Shown in pieces: positions 43,140-52,705 of a DNA stretch of 64,000 nt. The stretch is taken from contig JAUTDP010000002.1 of NCBI GenBank assembly GCA_033439795.1, forward strand, positions 4,340,001 to 4,404,000. Direction: 5' to 3'. Within the stretch, counting starts at the first letter, position 1; each line of letters starts with the position of its first letter. The DNA is from Sordaria brevicollis. Taxonomy: Eukaryota > Ascomycota > Sordariomycetes > Sordariales > Sordariaceae. The notes below the pieces were generated by a model that searched no databases, was not told where the DNA came from, and saw only the letters and a list, made by a program, of their open reading frames with translations. The translations under genes were made by a program, and so were the position numbers.

Positions 43140-46100
43140 CTTGTTGTCTGGGGCTGTTCCGTGCTGTGGTATCGGTGAAGCAACAACGGCAGCCACGCTT
43201 CAAATGAGATGCTGGAAAAGGGAAGGAGCAGAAACAGAAACTGGAGTACCGTCACGGAATTCAACCAGGGACGAAGATGAGAACAGTGTTTAACAAAGGT
43301 CAGATTCGCCGACACTTCGTATTGATATGGCTGATGAGTCCCCTAGGTAGTCAGGTGAGTAAAAGCCGTCCAATGATGGTAGCATTGGCATTCCTGCGAC
43401 ATCAACGGTGCCGAGGCAACTCGACGTCTCAAATGTTGATTACTGCTCTGTAATAAATCGTACGGTTACTCTTCGTTACCCCGACCTCGGTTGTATTGTG
43501 CGGGGTATGACAGCAAAGTGACCTTACTAATATGTAAGATTCGCTTAACATTTCAGTAACTTACAGGATAGGAGCGTTGTCCGAGTGGTGGACTGAACTC
43601 GCTGAAACTCTCAAGATCCTTCCACTTTCGATCGTTGGAGGGATTGTGTACCCGAGTCGTTCCTCCTTCATGGTTCATGAGGCTGCTCAACCACTGCCAA
43701 GCGAGATGATGAGACGCAACGACGCGGGATGTTCCAATCAGGGTAGGCACGCTCCAGAAGCTGAGCCTTCCTTTTTCAGTCTCATCTAAGAATTTCAACT
43801 GGCAAGAGACTGACCGAATTTTGAGTGTGCCCTGATGGAAATCTCCGTCACGATTTTTCTCCGACACAACTTAAACCTAAACTCATTCTACAAAATTCGT
43901 CAACTTTGACTTTGGTTCCTAGGACAAAGACATCGGGATATTATTCCTCCGTTCCCCTGACGGGACAGAATTCTCTACAACACTTTCATCATTTGGAAAT
44001 CTGTTCACCTTGTCTCCCCTTCTCTCTGGTTAGCTACCTCAGCCCATGCCCACCAGTCACGATCGGTACTCATCCCATCACCAAGACAAGATCGACTCGA
44101 GGTATCATGAATCTCTGAGAAAAGCCACCATCGCTGGCTTCCCGTGGTTTGGGAACCAATGGCGCTACATCGTTGCTGCCCTTGAGCGCCTCTCTTCATG
44201 TTGTGCAAGGACAACGTGGATGGCCGCCGACATACCTATGGTGACAACCATGTAGGACTCCAGATCGCTCTAGGCCAGTCCGTTTTGTACACCTGCGCTT
44301 TACCATCTTCAAGGTTAGACGGCAATCTATTCTGAATGAACGCAATCATTCTTCTCCATGAACACGATTGGACAAACAAGTCAACTATGCCACAGCAAGC
44401 CGCCCCGTCTGCAGCTCACCACCCACCGTCAACCTCGCGCGCCATTACATACCTCTACATGTATGGCTTCTCAAATTTATTCTGCCGTACACATCACGGC
44501 ACAGTTTCCGCAGTCTACGGCAGCACGGCCACCGGCCTATCCGTCGCCGAAGCAAACTCACGGCTTCTCTGTCTCAGCCAGGGCATGACATTTCCAAAGG
44601 TGGTGAGAATGCCCTGCCCCGACGGAGCAGAAAGGCCGTTGCAAGAATCCATCAGTCTCCACGGACCTAGGGGATCCAGACAGTTCTTCGCCGACGCATG
44701 AAAGCCCAACGCTCCAGGGGTTGACTGCGGCATCAAATCGACGGACGATGCACACCCACCAAGATCTGACAATCGTTCCTGACCCAACGACGACATGACA
44801 CGGAAGAGGGCCATCAGTTGCGTCCTACAGAACCCATCAAGCGCCATGCCTGGATAGCTTCGTCGTCACTCCTCTGGTAAAATCGCCTATCCATAAGGCT
44901 CCTCTGAGGTCTAGGCCATCAAAGCTGCTTGTTTCAGATATTCTCCGATCCTAAAACCGGCCACCGCTCCTCCACCGACACGGTTGCCCATCGACCCAAT
45001 ATCTAACGGGATTGGATCAACAAACCTCATGTCAAAGCTGTCACGGCTCTTCTGAAACACTTACCTACCCCAGAGTGATACCAAACCTATGCCGATGGCT
45101 GTACGCTTCCCCATCGATTACCTGTCTGTACCACTTCTTACCCCCGGCGCCGTTCATGCCCAGCCGGCGTGGTACGCACATTGACGCGGTGGCACGAACG
45201 AAGCCGATTTCTCCGCTCAGTCATTGGTCAGGCGGCTAATCCCTCGTCCTCAGAGGGCACACGACTTGATATTCGGCCGACCAAATCCAGGGAGCTCTGG
45301 CCTCCGGACTCGACCTTGCGGCCCTCATCCGGTCGCATCTTGGAAGCGGCTCTGCTGGTTATTTCCTTTTTGGATTCTGTCGTTCACCGTCCCTGACGTG
45401 AGTGCATGCACTCTAATCAATGATCGGCTACCAGCGAGCCGCGTGTCAAGTCGAGTTCTAAAAAATGCGGACTGATCAACCTTTCTTGCCCTATAGCGAG
45501 TGGGCCCTTCCCCAGTCCTACCCTACAGCATCAGTTGAGATGCATCGTAACGCCACGATCCCCCAGAACTACAGTTAACGCAGGAGTAGTGACGGTTTGA
45601 GATGGAATGACGCCCATTCGGTACATTTGTGCCTCGCTCTTGGCTTCTAGCCTGTGGAGGACTCAAGTTGGCTTTTTACCTCTTCTCACCAACGGTAGCT
45701 CAATAGCCTAGCCACAAAAGAGCAAGACGAAAGAATGAGATGCGGCCAATTCCGGCTCTGCCTCGACTCCTTGTGACACGGCTTCAGAATATCGGTCTCT
45801 GCTATCTCGCACGTTGTGCGTTAAAGCAGACCTTTCGCTACAACCACGACCTGACGATGTGGGTTTGCATTGCCAAAGGTGCACTAGCCGGACCAGAACG
45901 TCATAACATCTCGGGCTTGATGAAGACACCCAATGTTATTACTCGCTGCGCAACATGCATTGCATGCTAGCTAGGTGGCTAGGGATTCTGGATGGCCACT
46001 GCCGATTGAACCCTCCCAAGAAGCCGGTAGCAAACACCTTTGGCGGATCCGTCCGAGTCAAAATATCTTTTCCGCGAGGCTCTTTGTGACTACCAGCCTT

Positions 46101-47931
46101 CTCCTGTATCGCAGACCGGCGATGATGGCATGTGGTACGTTTTTCCACTTGTGTCTGCGTCTGATACGCATCTCGATCTTTGTTGATATTGGTGACTGGC
46201 TTGGCCCAGCAGTCTGGGTCCCGTAAATGCAAACCCCGATCCGGCCGGCCAAGGGGTTGCAACGAATGTGGACATCAAACGTTCACGATACGTCCGGTCT
46301 CGCCGACCCTGATCCAAGGTTTTGGTCATTAGGCAAAGGGAAAGCTTGTCGTCTGATTGTCGGAAGAAACAAGTGATGGACGACCGCCCAGACAGAAACT
46401 CTCGAACTGGTATCTGAAACAAAGATATCATTGTCGCTGCCTCTGGTCCAATCCCGTGTCGCTCAATTTAGTTGCGTTTCGCAACAAAAAGAAAAACATC
46501 ATCCCCCACCATGTGGAGTGGCGGATCTACCCACTTCTAGCCTGGCTGATGGATAGGTAGAGGCACTGACAACTCAGAGGTCAGTCTCGGTGGTCTTGGC
46601 ACCACCAAGACTCCTCCAACAGGCTGATTTCCGACCACCGAGTGCAGGGAACACCTTCAGAAAGTCTACCCACCGACTTCACCGTCTAATTGTGTTGGGA
46701 CGACTCCTTCACTGTAAACTTGTTGTTGTGATTTCTCGCATCCAATGGACCAGAGGCATCGGCTGCGAACAGCCAGTGTTGGCGAAGGTCAGAAGACCCT
46801 GCGTAAGTGGATAACTGTCTTCTTGTCTCATCGGTATCTCACTGCGTCACTTTGGCTTTCCCGCCGTTTTGATTTCTCTCGTTCGCTTTCTCCGGCGCAT
46901 CTTGGCTGGCTAATTTTCATGGACCAGCCTTGGACGATGCCCCATAACATCCAACGTGGAGGTCTGGCACCGTCTACCGTGCGTCCACGATGACCGCCGC
47001 TTTCCTCCGGCGGCAGCGATCTCTCTGTGTTTATCCAGGCTGAGTACGTGCAGTACATACAAGGTCGGAGCATGCCGTGGTCTGTACGGATGCAACTTGA
47101 CCTTGGTCGTCAAGTGTCATGGCACACTCCACTTCCAATGATTTCCTCCCGGGTGTTACAATCAAGAGGCGGTACGATGGTGTTCAGAGTACGGGGTACC
47201 TCGATGAGCAACAGAAACGGAACTCGAGGTGAAAGGTCGGGTAACAGTTTACTCCCATTCCTTTGATCATGACCGTACCGGCTCCAGTGAGCAAATCAAC
47301 ATAGAGGTAGGCCGTGTGGGCGTTGTTTTGACGAAGCGGGATATCCCCGGCCGCCTCCCGTGGCAGCTACGTTTGTTCCTCTGTTTCTTCCGTTCCGTGT
47401 TTTGTCCGGAATACATTGTTCGTTACCCTTCTCGGCGACCGTCTGCTTGAGAAACAAATTTCCCGGTCTACTTATGATGCACTAGCCCGTGGATTGCCAG
47501 TGGTAATTCTGAAGCTCCTGCATATTTGCGAACAAACAATGTACATGTTCCGTGGAATAAACGCGGAAGAGTAGGTCCAGGGTGTGTATTGAAGAACAAG
47601 CAACGACGTCTCGAATCCACTCCCGCCACATCAGTCCCGACTCGTTTCAACGGTACAAGCGCTACCTGCTCCTCGGGCCACGCGAAAGGTATAATAAAGC
47701 ATGATCCGCTCTTTTGATTCCCATCCATATCCACAAGGTCTTCACCCCAAGTCATCCCTTCCCTCACTCGAGCACACACTTATTTACGGCTCTTAATTAT
47801 TCCCACCCATTCCACGAATTCGGCATCTCGACCACAACTTTCGTTTCGGCCCTTCGATCTACATCATAACACAACACCTCGCCTGAATCAAACTACAGTT
47901 TATACTTCTCTACACACGAAATATCAACATA
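43140..47931. other. Gene-poor stretch, 4.8 kb
   Basis: No ORF exceeds about 120 codons and none shows C-ending codon bias, yet base composition is close to balanced rather than AT-rich, so this is not a heavily mutated repeat. It holds CCTCGG cores (43411, 43485) near the monooxygenase start, a Ser-tRNA-like A-box fragment at about 43571, and a 10-bp inverted repeat (46586-46595 with 46633-46642). A non-coding transcript is possible but unproven. Confidence 0.5.
46586..46642. repeat. Inverted repeat, 10-bp perfect stem
   Basis: CTCGGTGGTC (46586-46595) is matched by GACCACCGAG (46633-46642); a second, competing TCTTGG/CCAAGA pairing lies at the inner end of the left arm. It could fold in RNA or mark a palindromic protein site. 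Confidence 0.5.
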
Positions 47932-48327
47932 ATGTCTTATAGCTCCAACCAGTGGCAGAGCAAGCTCGCAGGTATGTTGTTTTACCACGTACGTTCCATT
48001 CTGTCATCAACTAACCACGTTTATAGAGGCTTGCCGGAACTATCAGATGCCTCTTCCCCAATACCACGTCGTTTCCGACCGGAGAGGTATGCAATGGCTG
48101 TGATCAAGGGCTTTGGGAGTATTGAAAGCTAACGTTGGAACTCAGGTGGCCGCACTGCTTGGTCATGCCGCGTGGAAGTAAACGGAGAGATCATCAACGC
48201 CCGGTTCTGGTTCGACGGCAAGAACCTCGACAATGCCAAGGAGGATGCCGCCGAGATGGCCCTGAACCGCCTCAACAGCACCGCGAGATCACCATCATCG
48301 GCTACTAGCCGGGGCAGCATCTGGTAA
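47932..48327 (+). CDS. Small single dsRNA-binding-domain protein, 93 aa
   Basis: There are three exons: 47932-47971, 48027-48086 and 48146-48327. Both introns have CTAAC branch points and GTATGT/GTATGC donors, and the frame closes at 94 codons. After MSYSSNQWQSKLA the protein is one dsRBD fold: helix (EACRNYQMPLPQYHV), three strands (AWSCRVEVNGEIINARFWFDG) and helix 2 (NAKEDAAEMALNRLN). The loop before helix 2 reads KNLDNAKEDAA where canonical domains have a KK.AK..AA pattern, so RNA contact may be weaker or different. There is no other domain, making this a minimal dsRBD protein that could dimerise with or modulate dsRNA enzymes. The stop TAA overlaps a possible GTAAGC donor, so a longer isoform cannot be excluded. 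A direct gene name is not known to me. Confidence 0.75.
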
Positions 48328-51300
48328 GCGCAGGAGTCGTCCGAGATATGGCTGCTGGAACGGCATGATTATGATGGCAATTCTGCGCTTTACCCTTTGA
48401 CTTTTCACGGCGTTGTTTGTGTTTCCCCATAAATCCAGCCCCGACGGCGTTTCCCTTTGTCGGATTTGTTTTGTACGACAACAACAACCCTATGGCCCTG
48501 CACCAAGTGCTCGCCCTGCTTCGGAGTAGCGACAATCCCTCACGAGGAACACCAACGATTTCGAAAGCATATACTACAACCAAGGCTGCGACGAAAGTGG
48601 GGGAAGCCAATGAATGGCTCGAATGGGTTGAACGAAAGCGGTGCTGTGGCAATCTGCTTGTTCCACCCGCCCGGAGCGGGCCCGTCTGTCAGACAGATTT
48701 TGGGGGTCCAACAAACTTCTGGAGTCTCGGTAAATTCACCGCCCCAGTCATCAACATGGTCGGCAAAAAGAGATGGTGCATGGTGGTGCTGAGGATGCTG
48801 GGGCTCGGTAACTCGTTAGGGACCTGGGTTGACTCTTGACCGCATATTGGCGGTCGAGTCCCTTGATCCTGAGTTTACTTGCTCCTCCCTACAAACACTA
48901 CTGGTGGCATCATTTTCGCGACCATATGATTTGCTGAGGGGAATGGAATTCGACTGGGACCAGAAGGGGATCTTCATCTGTCAGGTGACTGGGTCTGCCG
49001 GACGACGACATTCTTTGGTTGTCTCACAACAGGGCGAACACCGACGTGCCGGAATGCCTATGGGTTGTTGTTTGTCTTTTTTTTGGGTTGCGGTTTTCGT
49101 TTTTATGTTCCCACCACTTAATACCCTGGTTTTGCTTTTTGGGTGGTAATCTACGAGGAGGATGGATATTTGAGATAATGGCATGTTTTAATCAGAAAGG
49201 TTCGGGACTTGTTTGTCTCTATTAGGAGACTTAGACGGGAGGGACAGTTGCGTGGGGCGGCAAGGATTTGTTATCAATAGGGAGGATGCATTGGACGAAA
49301 GTTTGGTCAAAAGTTTTGCTTGACATTGGGAAAGAAAGGGCGGAGAGGGCGGTGGTAGTGGTGGCAGACGCAAAATTCGGGAGGTTACAACTCTTTGCGA
49401 TGACGACTTTTCTCAGAAAGACGTTGAGGATGATGAGGAGTGGGAGATGACTTGGGCTGGATCCAGGGTCTGAAATTGGTGGTACAACAACGATGGATGA
49501 CTTGTCATGAATGAGCGTTTAAAACGAGGACGAGGCTGGGCTTCTCTTTTTGTTTTTCTGCTTTCACAAGACTGGTTGATGTCATTTCCTTTTTCTCAAC
49601 ATCCTTTTGGTCTAATGAGTGAGCGTTTTTAGAAATTTATCGAATATCAGACTGCGATATTCTCGCATCATCTCCGCTTTCCAAGACGTTGACATGTGAA
49701 TTGGAAATTCAAGTGACTTGAATGAGCTGGACTGACGATCTCGAAAATCAGCAGCCCTATAACGACGATCTTTGTGAACGTCAGTCAGGGCAGCCCCGCC
49801 TTCAAAAAAACTTCAATACTCACTGTACAGACGAGCACGAGAAAGAGACCACTACATTTAAAGAGATGTCAATGGTAAGTCGTCAGCCGAAAGGTCTCTC
49901 CCCCGTGACCACTTCTACGCAGCAGCCGGCATTCCACTGTCCACTGCTCGCTGCGCCTCCTCATGCAGCTTAACGTGGCTCTCCTGCATGCAGTGACCAC
50001 AAGTCCCGATTCAGTTCCTCGAGAACAATCTCATTGGTGAGTTTGTGCAACCTGAAACACGATGTCGAGGCGGCACATATGTGCCTGGCCACATTACAGA
50101 AAGACCTCCAAGTGGTTCGCCGGAGACTTTCCCCATGGAGCTGTCTGGTCAAGCCAACGAACGGTTCGGAACGGAGGGAATACAAAGTACGGAGCCGAGT
50201 CCGGGACCGGGGACCGGACCGTGCAATATAGGTACGGATGCCAATGGTTGGTTCCGAATAACACGGCGCGGGGGGCTATAGCGGAACAGAAGTTCGTTGG
50301 TTCATTTTCTGAGAGGATTACATAGCCCTGATAGCTTTACCTAACAGCACATGGTCATAGGACGGAGGATCGCCTATCGACGGCTCTTGTCGTTACTCAA
50401 CATCAAAGTCCTTCGCTTCCTAGAGGTCTATTGTAGACTTCTAGATCCGCACTTTGCCGAGTGATGTATGGTCAGTGATGTGGTGTAGGCAAACTGCATA
50501 TTGTATGTACACATTCATTGACTAGGCCGCCCATAAGGAATACTGGTGTCAACAGATACGACGGGGTAAGTGATACTCGATGATCCAGCTGTCGAGAGCG
50601 AGGTAGTATGGAAGTAAGGCGAAGCGAGGCGGAGAAGGTGTGGGATAATACACTTAACCTTCCCAACATTTCCGTAATGTAACCGAGAGTGTTTCGATGC
50701 TTACTGTCCAGTTCCATGAGATACCTCACCGCATTTACAACTGAACCTGGACGGTCTGACCGGCGTTGACCGATCATGTTGTTGAGACATCGGAGGAGGC
50801 GGTCAACCAGCTTCTACCCCAAGGTAAACTGTAAAGAGGCGGGAAGAATCAAAGATACGAAAAAGCATGATGATGTCTTCAAGGTGATGTAGTTGAACGT
50901 CGGACTCGTGACCATTGAGCACCCGAGTGTAGTGTCGTCGAAGGTGGGTTAGAAACAAACCCCTGGCTGAGCCTCCAGGATCAAGAACCGATACTGGTTG
51001 CAGTTGGAGATCGTGGACAGTTGTGTGGGTTGGTGGACATCAAGGTGCCATGCGGTCATGGGCCTTGTTTCGACTCCCAGCCCCAAACAAGGAGGGCTGC
51101 TGGATGGAAGGATGGAAGGAAGAAAGGAAGGACAAGGTGGGTGATCAACGAAACGCCGGGTGCCGGTGGGGGCCCATCGGATGGAGTTCCCGCAATGTTG
51201 GTCAGGGGGGTGGCTTTTTAAGGTTGTGGTCTGTGCATCCCCTCACTTTTTGAGCCGCAAGTGGAAAGATGCGCCATCGGGAAAACTCCGGAAAGGCGGG

Positions 51301-51691
51301 CAGGGCGGCAGGGCGGCTCCAAAAAATTGTTCCTGAAGTCCCGCTCTCCGGCTTGCTGGGGGCTCCACTCAATGCCACTGCCGCCGGCGAAACATTGCAG
51401 AGTCCGCGCCGAGATCACGAGTGTTCGAGTCCCTCCCCCGGCTTGCTTCGCGGGCTGTTGTGCGTGTCGCAGTGTGTCCGTCCCGTGCCCGTTGTTTTGT
51501 GGGTGTTTCCCGAGCCGGTCCGCCCCCTCCGTCCGTCTGCCTCCATTCTCCCCCGCCCACCGCCGCGCCGTAGTGTGTGCACCCCACCGAAGCCGTCGTC
51601 GTCGTCGTTGTCGCAAACCGATCGATCGACCAAAAACTTTAATTACCAAGCCCACCGAACACCCGTTCGTATCACAACCACAACAACAAAG
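48328..51691. other. Intergenic, 3.4 kb
   Basis: I see no credible gene. GGAA-type purine repeats occur at about 51105-51140. The last 420 bases are GC-rich and probably the promoter and leader of the ribosomal protein gene; the frame is open there from 51269, but the composition does not look like protein. Confidence 0.5.
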
Positions 51692-52705
51692 ATGCCTGCG
51701 AGGTTGGGTCTCAGCGCCGCCTTCCGGTCCCTGTCCATCCGGACAAACCAATTGCCTCAGCAGCAATCCATCGCCGCCGCCGCCGCCGCCGTCGTGCAAG
51801 CGCGCACCTACATCACAGATTCCACATCCTCCTCGTCGAGGACGACACCACCCAGAGTTCAAGTCCAGCAACAACAACAAAGGACACAACCATACTCGAC
51901 GAACCCCCCTACCGAAAGCACCACCAACAACGATGCCGGCGTTGAACCACCAGTAGAAGTCACCCCCGAGAACGCTGCGGCGCTGGCCCAGCTGTCCGAG
52001 ATCGCATACGGCGTCAAGACGGCCAATGTCTCGCTCGAGGGTCACAAGTACGGCCTGCCCACGCTGCCGCTCCCGTCAGAGCTGCACCACAAGTACCGCT
52101 ACTCGGAGGTCGTCAACCACGCCACCAAGTTGCTTATGAAGGATGGAAAGCTTAGCAAGGCGCAGAGGGTACGGCTGTCTCCCATGATCCCCACGGCACC
52201 TCTACTCAAATCTCTTTGCGACCGCATGCTAACTTTAAACTACAAACAGGACATGGCCATGATCCTCAACTACCTCCGCTCCTCGCCCCCTCCCAAACTC
52301 AACCCCGCGCGCCCCTTGATCCCCGGCCACCCTCCCGCCTCCCACCTCCCCCTCAACCCGGTCGAGTACCTAACCGTGGCCATCGACTCCGTCGCTCCCC
52401 TAATCAAGCTGCACGGCTTCAAGGGTCTTGCCGGTGGTGGTCGTTCGCTCGAAGTGCCCAAGCCGATCCCCGCCCGCCAGCGCCGTTCGACTGCTTTCAA
52501 GTGGATCTTGGACGTCGTCAACAAGAAGCCGTCCAAGGGATCCGGCCGCACCATGTTTGCGCACCGCGTGGCTGAGGAGATTGTCGCTGTGGTTGAGGGC
52601 AGGAGCTCTGTTTGGGATAAGCGTCTGCTGGTTCACAAGCAGGGTACGGCTAACAGAGCTAACTTGAACTCGCCTGCGCTGTTGATGAGGGGTCAGAGGA
52701 AGTAA
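51692..52705 (+). CDS. Mitochondrial small-subunit ribosomal protein uS7m (RSM7), 310 aa
   Basis: There are two exons (51692-52168, 52250-52705) with an 81-nt intron that keeps the frame (GTACGG donor, GCTAAC branch). The start MPARLGLSAAFRSLSIRTNQL is a mitochondrial targeting peptide, rich in Arg and Ser without acids; the ATG in CAAAGATGCC is preferred over the open frame reaching back to 51269. After a Gln/Thr/Ser-rich stretch comes the S7 domain: YSEVVNHATKLLMKDGKLSKAQR joined to DMAMILNYLR, then NPVEYLTVAIDSVAPLIKLHG, SLEVPKPIPARQRRSTAFKW, and TMFAHRVAEEIVAVVEGRSSVWDKR. uS7m nucleates the head of the mitoribosomal small subunit and binds 12S-type rRNA. Confidence 0.93.
   Translation: MPARLGLSAAFRSLSIRTNQLPQQQSIAAAAAAVVQARTYITDSTSSSSRTTPPRVQVQQQQQRTQPYSTNPPTESTTNNDAGVEPPVEVTPENAAALAQLSEIAYGVKTANVSLEGHKYGLPTLPLPSELHHKYRYSEVVNHATKLLMKDGKLSKAQRVRLSPMIPTAPLLKSLCDRMLTLNYKQDMAMILNYLRSSPPPKLNPARPLIPGHPPASHLPLNPVEYLTVAIDSVAPLIKLHGFKGLAGGGRSLEVPKPIPARQRRSTAFKWILDVVNKKPSKGSGRTMFAHRVAEEIVAVVEGRSSVWDKRLLVHKQGTANRANLNSPALLMRGQRK

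Noticed and set aside
43571..43660. Ser-tRNA-like start (TTGTCCGAGTGG)
   Set aside because: The A-box resemblance is real, but neither the anticodon stem, T-arm nor acceptor stem pairs; no B box.
43140..47931. RIP-mutated transposon as the cause of the gene-poor stretch
   Set aside because: The sequence is not AT-rich and keeps many CpG and GC-rich words; RIP relics in Neurospora are strongly AT-shifted.
48829..49149. 106-codon ORF downstream of the dsRBD gene
   Set aside because: There is no ATG start and the composition is random; probably 3' UTR or intergenic.
51420..51445. TGTTCGAGTCCC B-box-like motif
   Set aside because: No A box and no cloverleaf upstream; it lies in the GC-rich leader of uS7m.
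51269..51691. Upstream extension of uS7m to an earlier in-frame ATG
   Set aside because: The added 141 residues are Arg/Pro/Cys-rich and would bury the mitochondrial targeting peptide. The later ATG has a good context and a typical presequence.
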